Shown piece by piece: positions 23,210 through 34,437 of a stretch of DNA of 64,000 nt. The DNA lies in the NCBI GenBank assembly GCA_015680905.1, contig CM027380.1:11426001-11490000 (forward strand), read 5' to 3'. A program made the translations under genes and the position numbers. Origin of the DNA: Coptis chinensis (lineage: Eukaryota > Streptophyta > Magnoliopsida > Ranunculales > Ranunculaceae). Under the pieces are notes generated by a model that searched no databases, had not been told where the DNA came from, and saw only the letters and a list, made by a program, of their open reading frames with translations. The number at the start of each line of letters is the position of its first letter. Position 1 is the stretch's first letter.

Positions 23210-24395
23210 GTAAGTTTTTTTATTTTTATTTTATTTTTTTTTTATTTTATTTTTTTTTTAAATATTGTGTGAATGAAATGTTTTACTTATTAGGCTATTA
23301 CTAACTATTATTAAGTTAAGTATGCATATCCATAAAATATATGACATATCCGTCATCTTCTTCTGTGTGCATTGAGTCGACTCTCTTGCATCCATGACCT
23401 CTTTGACCGTCGGTTCTGTTTATACTGTTTAAATTTTAAACTTGGATATTACATGTTTGTTCATTTGATGCTTTTGCTTCTTTACATTTCTTAGTTTCAA
23501 TATGTTACAAGATTTCATGGCTTTATGTAATGATAGATGATGCAAAAGGATCGAGATATCATGTTGGAAAGATACTAGAAATGAGGTAGCACAAAATGCC
23601 AAAACAGTTTCTTGCAAGTCTTCTTAATTAGTTCTTATTTTCCTACATATCTTTAAGCCTCTTCGTTGTTGAATTGGTCGTAGTCTCATTGAAAATGTGG
23701 ATCCGATCCACCGTGAATCGCGGTGTATAAGGATTTGTTCTCGATCGATAAACATTGGATTTGTATTATAATTCTCGGATTCTCTAGAACGCTGATTGCC
23801 ATAAGCGGGTAAACATTCTAAAAGTAGAATCATGGACTCAAAGTAAGGAAACCAGTTCAACTATTTATGTTTGTCCATTTTAAACTATATTATTGTCAAG
23901 CTGCACGGCTTGGACATAGACATGGCCGACTCATATTGCTTGCAAGATAAGGAACAAATTCTTTTGATACCTTAACCTTAGGTTCATCAAAGTCGCTAAT
24001 GTTATAATTCAGAGTAATCTAGGCGATGTGGATGCCCTTAAAATGACTTGATTAACATATTTGAGTATTGCGCTTCTATCTGTCATGATAAAATAGTTAA
24101 AAGGATAGTTTTGAATTACAAAAAGGAGAGAATATATATGATCATTTTGGGAAACTAAAACATGGATGATAGTAAATATCAATGTTAGCTCGGTGGTAGA
24201 GATCTTTAACAATCTCACCCCGTGGAGTGTGGTACCATAAATAAGCAAATCAATCGAGTCAAAAGGCATATAAAGGCCAAATAGTAAAACACATGCACAT
24301 ACTCTTGCGTTACTATGAAAACAAAAGGAAAAGTATACTTAAGTCTACGATGTGCGTTACTCACCGACATTATTATTTAAATCGATGTTTTCGGG
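23210..24395. other. Spacer, no gene seen
   Basis: Begins with a T/A-rich stretch following the LLGL-like donor site (23211-23265), so probably intron-derived at first. Minus-strand frames at 23429-23860 and 24009-24269 show no domain. Confidence 0.5.
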
Positions 24396-25395
24396 GTGGT
24401 CGATGCTCGGTCCTTCATTCCTTGGTCGAGTAAAGGAGTTCACGAGAATAGTATTCCAAGCGGAGGAAAAGTTGTACTTGAAACTTTTGGATTGTTTGGC
24501 TTCACAATTTTCCAATTTCTTATTGGAGTAAAATGGATCATAACATTATTTTGCAATCGGAAGGAGAGCCATAGCAATAGGTATCTTAGGATACATAATT
24601 CCTTTTACATTTGGTGTTTTAGCAGCTATTGTCCTAAGAATTGTGTGAATGTTGACACTAACGTATCAAGAGTGCTTAGCATTGTAGTTGGTACAGAGTC
24701 TATGTCTACCTTCCCTGTTATTACTTGCTTCATCGGTGACCTCAAGATTCTCAATTCGAAGCTTGGTCGCCTAGCCTCCTCTTCATCTTTAATATCGATA
24801 TATCCGTTCGGTGGTTTCTATTGTAATTTTTAAGATTAGTTTCATGCTCAAAGGCGAAAAAGCATTTGCAAATACCTTAGGATCCATAACATCAATTTGC
24901 TTTCTTGCTAGCACCATTCTTTATTTTTGGTCCGGCCCGGTGACGATATGGGTCATCAAAAGACTCGGAAGGAAAACCCGGTCGAGGGGAAATTTACCTA
25001 TGTAGTTTTATTATGTTGTTGCTAAGCGTTTACATTTGTCGGTCGGATCAACTTTGGGCAAGGTTATGTAATGGCACCATTTATATTCGGTTTGGCTATA
25101 CCATATGGACCACCTTTAGGATCTGCATTAGAAGAGAAGTTATTTGCTTTATTTCGGTGTTGCTCATGCCAATCTTTTACACTCTATGTGGATTGAATGA
25201 CAGATTTTTTTACCCTTGATGGGAATGTGTGGATTGTTCAAGTTGTCATCTTAAGTTGTTTCATTGGAAAGACCATAGGGGTAATGTTGCCTAATCTGTA
25301 TTGTAAAATGCCCATTCGCGATGCTTTCGTAGTTGCGCTGATAATGAACACCAAAGGCATAGTTGAGTTACCGAATTTCATTTTTGTTTTCTGAT
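24396..25395 (+). pseudogene. Cation/H+ antiporter (CHX family) fragment
   Basis: Remnant of the membrane part of a plant CHX transporter, which exchanges K+ or Na+ for protons at endomembranes. Pieces occur in the family's order but in changing frames: SGGKVVLETFGLFGFTIFQF (about 24460), AIGILGYIIPFTFGVLAAIV (about 24580), TFPVITCFIGDLKILNSKLG (about 24715), FGLAIPYGPPLGSALEEKL (about 25075-25140) and CKMPIRDAFVVALIMNTKGI (25290-25365). At least four frame changes and several stops kill it. Neither the N-terminus nor the long hydrophilic C-terminal half is present. It is followed within 35 bases by a piece of an unrelated LRR kinase gene. Confidence 0.8.
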
Positions 25396-25428
25396 ATTTA
25401 TTTACAAGGTAATTTCATATTTTCATTC

Positions 25429-25600
25429 AAGGAGTCGTCCCCTCTTCTTTTGGCGGTTTGAAAGGTATTGAAGATATCGATCTTTCACGAAATAACCTGT
25501 CAGGAAAAATTCCTAAACTTCTTGAAAACCTTGGTGCTCCAGAAAGTTTAAATCTATCATTCAATAACTTTGAGGGTGACGTACCAATAAGAGGGATCTT
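25429..25600 (+). pseudogene. LRR receptor-like kinase fragment
   Basis: About 57 codons in one open frame reading GVVPSSFGGLKGIEDIDLSR, then NNLSGKIPKLLENLG and LNLSFNNFEGDVPIRGIFF. These are the last leucine-rich repeats and the start of the juxtamembrane segment typical of XII-type receptor kinases (EFR/Xa21-like). No kinase or transmembrane part follows. It ends about 160 bases before the Helitron hairpin. Confidence 0.8.
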
Positions 25601-25762
25601 TTTTATACAACTCATGCATTAATTATATTTCAATGGAGGAAGGTCAGTCAATACTCTGCCAATGGTAGATAATGCAGTTAATAGCAGGTAATGTTGGGTA
25701 CTGCCTGTATTGTAGTTGTTAATAGTTTGATAAAAGTAAAAACTGAACTATCAATGTAACAG

Positions 25763-25791
25763 GCCCGGCCGCAGGCGGGCTAATTGGCTAG
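25763..25791 (+). mobile_element. Helitron 3' terminus (hairpin + CTAG)
   Basis: GCCC(G)GCC-GCA-GGCGGGC at 25763-25780 folds into a 7-bp GC stem with one bulged G and a three-base loop. Seven bases later comes CTAG (25788-25791), followed by T. A GC hairpin about 10-12 bases before CTRR, with insertion between A and T, is the diagnostic 3' end of a Helitron. The element would extend to the left on the plus strand and contain the gene fragments above; its 5' TC end was not located. Confidence 0.7.
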
Positions 25792-26915
25792 TATTTATAT
25801 GTTCTTCACATTACCAGAGAAGTAGAGAGAATCTCCATTGCTTTATTTACTGTCCGGACTCTTTATTTATACATAATCATCATCTCTTGATCCACATCAT
25901 CTTTGTCAGCTCTACCTCATGTTGGTGTGGATAGACATGTGGCTTTGAATTGCCAACTCATGTATTTAGATCATGCCAAGTCATGTTTGTTATTCCACTC
26001 ATGTTGTAGGAAAGTGACATTTGTCAAGTGCTACTATATTCATGTGTTGCTTTTTTGTGTTGCCATGTGTCTTCCGTAGGATACCATGTGGAGTTTTGTT
26101 ATTGGATCAAATGAATTAACAAAGGTCTACTCACTTACATTTTTGTTGACATGCGGATTTGTAGTATTGGTAAGATTGAGCTGAGGTTTAGGAATATTCA
26201 CTTACACCAATATGATTTTTTCCCTAATCACCGGAGAACCACGTTAGGCTAAATTCCTTGTCAACTTCTTTGATTGGTAATCTTCCATCAGTCATGTCAT
26301 CGTCCCCACCGCCCTTTCATGGCCGTGTGCACAATAATTGTCCTAAATGTCTCTAGCTTTCAGCTACTTTTGCTACAAAATTTTGTGGTAAGCACCGATC
26401 GAAACGAAAAAACTAACGCCAACTTTTGTTTGCTTAGGCCTAATTATTTATCAGAATCACTCAATCACTTTCGTCATGCAAGAAAAGATAAAGGATCAAT
26501 CTTCCAGCACAATCACGCTTGTCGTCTGAAGTTCAGCCAAATTTGATTTTAGTCGGCACCCTTGGTCAAGCTACGCATGTCATTATCCAACAAGACTAAA
26601 CAATCGCTTCTAAAGTTATGTACTGTATATATTATTATACGATTTCTAAAATATTTCTCTTTCATTTTTTCAAAACAAACATCACGATTTAAAACGATTT
26701 TGTAAATACAGATCAAATATGTTAGTCAGCTGTACCTTTTAATATTGTGGCAAAAAACGACTACCATTTTGGAATGTTCCACTCACTGATTCTACTCGCT
26801 TTAATGAGACCATAAATGAACTTTCGAAATAGTAGGAACAAATTAAAGAACAATAATGTGGCCACTTTACCCGGATTTTTTACTATACAACTACTTAATT
26901 AGTCCTGATTAGTGT
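25792..26915. other. Intergenic, no gene seen
   Basis: Sequence 3' of the Helitron end. The frame at 26274-26546 has no recognisable domain. Confidence 0.5.
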
Positions 26916-28433
26916 AAGTAGAACCTCGATAAGATAGTACCCTTGCGACCAGGCAAAATCTATTAATTAAGTAGGGTTATTAATTAATCGATAGATTAAT
27001 AGATTAATAATTGTAAGTACCTTCCGTTCTCAAACCAATCACTACAACATATATGTCCACATACTAGGTCGTATATGCACAGCTCGTATATCACTAGGTC
27101 GTACTACGCCACTGGGACGTAACCACGACCCAAACTCAAATCGTTCCAAATATCAAATACAGTCATCCATGGAAACAAATGATTTATCGCGATCCTGAAG
27201 CTCAGTCAACGTACCAATGAAGGAGGCATTTACTTTGTAACAGCAGAAGTAATGACAAATCATCAAGAGAGCACAAAATATGGATCTACACTAGACAACG
27301 ACCTGAAGCAAATAAAGAAAGTCAAATCAAACACTTATAAGTAGAGAGAGATGAACTACGTAAGACTTTATTCAAGTTCACCCACGAAACTTGATACGTA
27401 GGCAACTCTTATCCCAAGAAAGAGTGCAGTCATTCCCGATCAACCTCAACATCATGTTATAGGTAGAAACCTATACATCTACATTGGTGTCATCTGTGGG
27501 AACTCTTATCCCAAGAAAGAGTGCAACCATTCCCGATCAACCTCAACATCAGGTTATAGGTAGAAACTTATACATCTACAATAATGTATTAATTAATCGA
27601 TAAAACTATGGTTACAAAAAAATTTCAAGTATTTTTAGCTTTTGGAAACCTAAAGTATTTGCATTATATTTTTATTTTTACGTCTGATAATATCAATATA
27701 AAGTGTTAAAGATCATATACTATTATAAGGGTGCAAGATCATGCTGAAAGGCGTAGTAGATCTTTAACATATTTTTATATATATTTTTTGTTAGTGGTGA
27801 TGCTAAAAGAGTTGTAACATTATTGTAATTAGGAAAACCAATAAAGAGAAGAATAAGGCTGGAAATATAGAGTTAGACTTTAGAGAGAGTACTCATACTC
27901 TACCCAGTAGTTCATATATATACTAAACCTACTTTAGGTGTTAAGTTATCCTAATATATAAAAATAGGAAATACTAGATACGGGCATACGGCTCAAGTTC
28001 GGCATTCCGAACTGATAGGCGCACGCCTATAGATAACATATAAATTATAGGCGCCCGTATACATACATACTCAACACATTTAAAACGAGTTATATTATGT
28101 ATAAATTAAACTAAGAAATATGTGTAGTCCAGATTGATATTATATGATTCTTAATTAGCATATGGTAACGTAGTATTTAATCAACCTTTACTTACCAAAC
28201 ACAACGTAATCTATAACCTATATACAACACTACATATTAAGTTGGTCTCATACATACTTCTTATCAATTCATGTAATAAGTGGGATATATATGTATAACA
28301 CTACTAGGGAACTTTTGAAATTTAGCAAAATTATTAATTTAATTAATACATTGGCCCAAATTGAGACTGGCAAAATATATTGTTTAAGCGCGATAATTAA
28401 TTTATCGTATATCAATTTAACGAGGTTCTACTG
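26916..28433. mobile_element. Non-autonomous DNA transposon with terminal inverted repeats
   Basis: The left end AAGTAGAACCTCGATAA (26916-) and the right end TTAACGAGGTTCTACTG (to 28433) are near-perfect inverted copies. Subterminal ATTAATTAATCGATA-type words also recur inverted. The flank TA occurs at both ends (before 26917 and at 28434-28435), which would fit a Tc1/mariner-type duplication, but the exact end is ambiguous by a base. No transposase is present. It carries a nested LTR remnant at 27012-27580. Confidence 0.55.
27012..27580 (+). mobile_element. Tat-type LTR remnant: one LTR, PBS and the tail of the second LTR
   Basis: A complete LTR (27012-27483, TGTAAGTACC...ACATCTACA) is followed by a primer binding site (TTGGTGTCATCTGTGGG, 27484-27500) and then only the last ~80 bases of a second LTR (to 27580, again ending ACATCTACA). 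Perfect ATAAT target duplications flank it (27007-27011 and 27581-27585). The LTR is related to that of the Tat element at 40771. Internal coding sequence and most of the 3' LTR were lost in one deletion. Confidence 0.85.
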
Positions 28434-28435
28434 TA

Positions 28436-28821
28436 ACTTCAAGTGATTATTTTAGTACGGCTGCTATTTTAGCAAAACTTTTGTGGTTCACCACTGCTAT
28501 TATTATTATTACTATTATTATTATTTTTTTAATAGGCTCGAATACCACTAAACTTGTATCACGATTGAAGTTAATTCTAATATTTTTTCCATTGAATATA
28601 GTTTTGGGAGGAATTCTTATTGTGGCTTACTTGTATTTTTTTTAGGTTTATTGTGACTTACTAGGGGTAGGAATTTTGAAACAAAATCTACTTTAATCTC
28701 GAGACTTGTTTTTGAAAGCCTAGCCACCCCGTCCCTCTCCCCTCTCCCCTCCCCTCCCTCCCCCCCAATTGTCCCATATGTCCCATATCTAATGCAATCG
28801 AGAGAGAGAGAGAGAGAGCTC
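28436..28821. other. Simple-sequence-rich spacer
   Basis: Holds an (ATT)n run near 28500, a C/T-rich stretch at 28730-28770 and a (GA)10 microsatellite at 28799-28818. No gene. Confidence 0.6.
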
Positions 28822-29689
28822 CACTTAAAGTGACTCCAAAGTTATTCCACTACTAAATACAATGAATTAGAAGTTGATTTTTTTTTTTTTGTGGAGATGT
28901 TCTCCACACACTAGAGATCATCTTCACAAAAAATTAGTTCATTTGAAGATGTATAACCTTATCAAAAATCGTTTAGAAAATTATGAAATTATTCAACAGC
29001 CCATATTTTTTTAATTTCATTACAACTTTTGACAAGATTAACATATTTGATCGAACTGATTTTTTGTGGGGATGCTCTCTATCATGTGATGTACTCCATA
29101 AAAAGTTAGCCTTCAATTCATCTTGTAAGTCCACTTTTAGGAGTGCAATAACTTTGGAGTCACTGTGTAACGACCCTACTACCACGTACTCAAACAATGT
29201 CACTGTGTAACGACCCTACTACCACGTATGTACTCAAACAATGCCGATACTATCCCCATTTACGTCACCCAAATGCTCGGGTCTAGAGCCTTCCCAACCA
29301 TGGGTGTGGGTTTAAATCAAAAGGCCTCGACATTAATAAGTGGTAGTTGATCCAATATAACTAGGATTCTAGATGACTTCCTAACCGATGTGGGATTAAA
29401 CCTAATCCAGGGTGTCACAATTAATCCCACCACCTTAGGAGAGAGTCGTCCCCGACTCTGATACCACTATAACGACCCTACTGCCATGTACTCAAACAAT
29501 GCCGATATTGTCCCCACTTACGACACCCCTTCCCCCAGTCCAGAGCCTGTCCAACCATGGGTGTGGGATTTTAGCTCAAAAGGCATCGACATTAGTAAGT
29601 GGTAGTCGATCCAATATAACCAGGATTCTAGACGACTTCCTAACTTATGTAGGACTAAACCCAATCCAGGGTGTCACACACTATAAATG
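28822..29689. mobile_element. Foldback MITE interrupted by a TRIM
   Basis: The left end CACTTAAAGTGACTCCAAAG (28822-) matches the reverse complement of the right end only if the TRIM at 29206-29678 is skipped: the right arm runs to 29163 and resumes at 29679-29689 (CACTATAAATG). Long inverted arms of about 120 bases (TTTTTGTGGAGATGTTCTCC-type left, GATTTTTTGTGGGGATG right) make it a foldback element without coding capacity. It is similar in layout to the MITEs at 39187 and 61791. Confidence 0.65.
29206..29678 (-). mobile_element. TRIM retrotransposon (minus orientation)
   Basis: Two LTRs of about 212 bases (29206-29419, TGTAACGACCC...GGGTGTCACA; 29468-29678) enclose only 48 bases. On the minus strand the interior starts with TGGTATCAGAGTCGGGG (29466-29450), a methionine-initiator-type primer site, and ends with GGTGGTGGGATT, a polypurine tract. 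Flanks CACTG (29201-29205) and CACTA (29679-29683) are a 4-of-5 target duplication. A 40-base tandem copy of the left boundary (29161-29200) precedes it. There is no coding capacity, as usual for TRIMs. Confidence 0.85.
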
Positions 29690-31393
29690 TCGAATTTTAT
29701 CCCTAAGGGATTAGACTTGACATTACACCAAATGTGATTAATTGATTGTGATTGAGAGAGGAAGGTGTTTTGATGTTGGTTGGAGATGTTCTTGTACATG
29801 GAAAAAGATGCTTACATATCCACACTCTTAAGAGGTCGTGGAATCAATCTCATATGTAGTTCTTAAAGATGACTTGTATAGATGGAAGTCAATGATGTGG
29901 AGGTATGGCGGAGTATGGTGGTGGTTTGTGATAAGTGCCAAATTGGGTGATTTGTGATGAGAACAAGTGTGATATAATGTTGATACTGTGTTGATGTCAT
30001 ATGTTGCTTGAAGAGTACGGTTAATGGGGCAATGATTGGAGTGTTGTAGTGAACAAAGATATGGTGCCAACGATCGTAATGATGAGTTTGGCAAGTGATG
30101 ATGTCATGAGACGAAGTCATGTACTAAGCATCTAGAGTTGAGTCGATTTTGAAAGCCAAACAAGTGTTCGGAGTTGAGTCGACTTAGAATGTGACAAGTA
30201 TTCGGAATCGAGTCGAGTCATTGGGTGTTGTGGAGTCGTCATCTATTGTAGGCCGATGTCTTGATTGTAGAGTTCGTTGTATACGAGCTGTGTCAGGGTG
30301 TCGTGTGCATATCATGTGAGTATCATGTAGAATGTCCCTTACACTTACTATAAGGTGGAGTTTATATAACCATCGCCCTGCCTAAAATATAAAATTCCAT
30401 ATCTAATATCTTAACATTTGAATATTGTTAACAAATAAAGAGTTTAATTTGAAAATGTTTTATGGGATGTATAACTTTAATTTGTTAAGTGTAACATAAA
30501 AGAATTGACACCTTCTATCGGGGGAAAAAAAAAACGAAAAAAAGAATTGACACCTTCTATCGGAAAAAAAAAACGAAAAAAAGAATTGACACTTCATTTT
30601 CAGTATGGTTGGACCTAGAGTTAATGAAAGCAGCTGTACTAGCAATTTGGAGTTTTGGGTTCTGACCATTTATGTTCTTATGGTAGGTATCCTTTCGGTA
30701 TCAATCTACACGCTCTGCGAAAAAGTCAAGAGTTCGTATATATCCTTTGAACTCAAACGTTTGAAGTTATGAAGAGAGCATCTAGCCGTCTATGCTATCA
30801 ATAAGATAGGACCCCTCGGAACTTCTCATGCATTATTGGATTTCTACCTTCGAACAACTTCTCTAACTTGTCTATATTCGATACAAATAATCCTGTTAAG
30901 GTTGAAGGCAACCTTCCAACCACATCCCAATTACTATGCCCAATGATTATTATTACAAATTTACAATGAGGTTCATGCATAAACTTGGCGCATATGCTTA
31001 CTAGACAAATTTTACAGGGAGAATAGCTGCAAATTAAACCGCTTAATAAGCAATTTCTTTAACGAGCAGGTGGATGGTGGACGGGTGAGGAGTAATGACT
31101 GTAGACTGCATGAGTTCGACAAAACATTAACTGTGAACAAGTTTTCATGAAATAAATGGAAATTTACAAATATTAACGGTTCCACGGATATTTCAGATAC
31201 TCATTAGATATATATTCACTGTTAATATATATTCCGAATCTGGTTATAAGGACACATAGAGGAATTTTCAAACCCATTTTTTTTTTATAATCACTCACAA
31301 GGACCGGATAGATTTTAAGACAACTATACCCATGACTGACGTGAAATTAAAAACGGCCTAACCTAACCAAAACGAGCCAACATATGTAGTAGT
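29690..31393. other. Intergenic; short tandem repeats, no gene supported
   Basis: A G/T-rich stretch at 29740-30320 shows diverged repeats of GAGTTGAGTCGA-type words (30130-30210). At 30490-30600 a unit of about 45 bases (AAAGAATTGACACCTTCTAT followed by a G/A run) is repeated two and a half times. Short minus-strand frames at 29828-30120 and 30798-30980 have no recognisable domain. Confidence 0.5.
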
Positions 31394-31930
31394 ACGTATG
31401 AACAATTGTTGTTCATACCTCAACATAATATATGATTAGTAAGAACACATATTAGAGTATGAACAATCATTGTTCATGTTCATACCTATTTGGGATATGA
31501 ACGATCACTATCCATATCTCAACATGAGCTATAAACAATTATTGTTCATACCTCAATATAATGTATGATTAGTAAGAAAACAGCTATTGGAGTATGAACA
31601 ATCATTATTCATACATATTTAGAATATGAACAATCACTATTCATACCTCAACATAATGTATGATCAGTACAAACACCTATTGAAGTATTGTTCATACCTG
31701 TTTGGGGTATGAATAATCACTGTTCATACCTCAACTTAATGTATAATTAGGAAGAACACATATTGTTCATACATATATATTTGGGGTATGAACAATAATT
31801 ATTGTTAATACCTCAACATAAACTGTGAACAATCTATGTTTATATCTAAACATAATGTATGAGGTATGTTTACTTATTTAGAGTATGAATAAACATTGTT
31901 CATAGATGAGGAGGTATGAATGATAGATAT
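31394..31930. repeat. Palindromic minisatellite array
   Basis: Diverged tandem copies of a two-part unit of about 93 bases. Each part contains the self-complementary word TATGAACAATNATTGTTCATA (first copy TATGAACAA-TTG-TTGTTCATA). One sub-unit continues CCTCAACATAATGTATGATT and the other CCTATTTGGGG. About five higher-order copies can be followed before decay. It has no coding potential. Confidence 0.8.
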
Positions 31931-31980
31931 TTAACTAACCTAAATAAACAGGTTAATTAACTCATATTATTATTACCACT

Positions 31981-33311
31981 TGCAAGTGCACAAAGTCTAT
32001 TGTAGTAGGTGTGCGAGAACAAGGTCGAACCCACATGGATTGTGATATAGGAATAACTGGATTCTAAAATACTACTTAACCTAATCTGAATATTATGGTT
32101 GTTTGTGATTGAAAGAGTGTTTAACTACTACTATTTTAATTATACTATGCAAATTATGAAACTTGTATTAACTATGGATGGTGGAAACACTAAGGCGTTT
32201 GATTCCACCTTAGACTCTTGTAGGTTCTCTTAATTCATTGTTTTAAAGTTCTCATGTAAGTACGAGTAGCATGAGGGAAAAGAAACCCTAGCTTCCTCGA
32301 ATATGTGTTCGTTTAAGCCCTAATATGCATCTATACATGAAGTCGAATTGAATTTCAGCATACAAACATATGAATCCCTAGCAAGAGTTGTCTTATTACG
32401 ACACAACTCCTCATAGATTCAATATACAATTAAAAGTCATGCTATAATGCTAATGGAATAGTAATCCTACGATTAACTAGTCAATATATGAAATTTAATC
32501 ATTCAAGATATAATCAATGCAAGTAAACCACTAACATCAGTGTGTGAAAAAATATATAAATCAATTAAAATTGGTTTGAGAGCAGTAACAGCAACATAAA
32601 GATATCCTATGCAAGTCTAGGGCTTCACCAAAGCTCTAGCTTTGAGTTTAGTTACTCATAAACATGGTGGAAGAAACAAAGGAACAAGGAAGAGAAATCA
32701 TCAACAAAACCGTGGTGGTAGGCATTGGCTTCTTCTCCATCAACTCCACTTCTTCTTCTCTAGCAAGCTATCGAACTGTTCTTGAGTTTTTGGGATGGGG
32801 CGAGCATCCGAGAGAGCTCTCCACTTCCTTTGTTTATATAGAGATCCCTTAGGGCGTACAAGCCTTGGAATCCCTTTTGGAACCTTTCCTTTCATGTTTG
32901 AATCACTTTTGGAACTATCCAAATCTATTTCAAGCGGTGAGTGGCGCGCTGCGAAGGGTCTAGAAAAACACTGTTATTCTGCAAAATTAGAAGGGGGCGT
33001 GGGCGCGCTCTGACATAGGCTTATTATAGCGTAGGCATGCTATTACCTCTTGACAACAGTACCTCAACTTTTTGCAGACCTTTATAATGGCATACACATG
33101 GTATTTCATATCTCGTTTTGTGTATTCTCTCTGTAATCAAGACGTGAGATTCTCACAACTCCGTAAAGTCCTCAGTCTCAGCCTATTTCTTCGTATTCGC
33201 GTTGATTTCTGTAAAACCAAGAAAATAGACTAATCAAATGAACTTATATTAATTAATAAGACAATATAACATAAATATGGGCATACATGTGTAACATTTA
33301 TGTGTTTATCA
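31981..33311 (-). repeat. Possible solo LTR, unclassified
   Basis: A block beginning TGCAAGTGCACAAAGTCTAT and ending GTAACATTTATGTGTTTATCA, i.e. TG...CA. On the minus strand CTATATAAAC near 32838-32847 would be a TATA box. The last ~200 bases recur at 16540-16723. No target duplication was found (CCACT against ATGAA), so the borders are uncertain. Confidence 0.4.
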
Positions 33312-33968
33312 ATGAACAAAAATGATAGAAATGGTAAAATAATAAGATATTAATTTCAAATCCGGACAATTTGTTTTTAAGAGTTATTTTCCCCCGAAAA
33401 TTGGGTTTCCGAATTATTTTCACCTGAAAATAGGGTTTGTGATTGATTTCGGGAAAAAAAAAAGTCATTGAGAGTGATTTTGGCCCTGAATTGGCCCTCT
33501 AGACCAATTTCTTGATACAGACAACCCTTTATGTAATGGTAATAACTCAAATTTGGTTTGGGTAGTTTTTATGTGTTCTAGGGACATTGATGTTGGTACT
33601 TTGATGGTTTTATATCTATACAAGTTGTACAACCTTTTACATACCAAAACTCAATGATTTACCTTACTCACGTGTCTTCGTGTGTATGATTAGAGTAAGG
33701 GTTTTCGTTCCAACCTAAATACTAGGATAATGTTACAACTGAAATCTTAGCACCTTCTAGAACCATGTGAGAATGATGTTTGAATTTTTGAACTTTTTAT
33801 TTTTACTGCCTACAATAACGTAACATGCATGTCACAGTAATTTATGAAACTTTTGTTGGAAAACTAGAGAGAGAGAGAGAGAGAAAGGTAGAGGTTTAAT
33901 CCTACTCATGCAAGGTCTAACTACATGTTTTTAGAAACAGATCACTACCATCTCAAATCCGTTTTGGG
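33312..33968. other. Spacer, no gene seen
   Basis: Between the LTR-like block and the hAT element. It contains a (GA)n tract at about 33868-33884. Pre-insertion host sequence continues beyond the hAT at 37391. Confidence 0.5.
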
Positions 33969-33976
33969 TTCATAGA

Positions 33977-34395
33977 CAATGGCGGAGCCAGGGGGCCTAG
34001 CATACACCCTGGCGTACCCTCACCTAGACCCAAAAAAAAAAAAAATTATTAGTTATGGTGCAACTGCATGCAAGTGCTAAGTGGTAACAGTTAAGAGACC
34101 CGGACAAAAAAGAAAAAGAAAAGTGCGGTATGTGCTGATGAGAAAGGAAATAAAAGGATGTGCTGACATCATGTGATGTACTTGATGTACAAATATGATT
34201 CGATTAAAATGTGCTGATGAGAAAGGAAATAAAAGGATGTGCTGATGTCATGTGATGTACTTGATGTACAAATTTGATTCGGTTAAAGCAAATAGTACCA
34301 AAAAAGAAAATAGAAAACCCAATAGTACTTGTGTTCTTCTTTATCTCAGATTTATCCACCCATATATAAACCCAAACACGAAACCATCTTGTATC

Positions 34396-34437
<42 letters not shown>

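Noticed and set aside
23624..23860. Minus-strand ORF of 78 codons, considered as an organelle-derived piece
   Set aside because: No recognisable protein or tRNA motif on either strand; left as spacer.
26274..26546. Plus-strand 90-codon ORF
   Set aside because: No domain, no signal peptide, biased only by local composition.
28735..28770. C-rich stretch as an i-motif or origin-like element
   Set aside because: Simple C/T-rich low-complexity sequence between a microsatellite and a MITE; nothing further supports a function.
31394..31930. CRISPR-like array of repeats and spacers
   Set aside because: Repeats are diverged palindromes with similar, not unique, spacers, in a plant nuclear context without cas genes.
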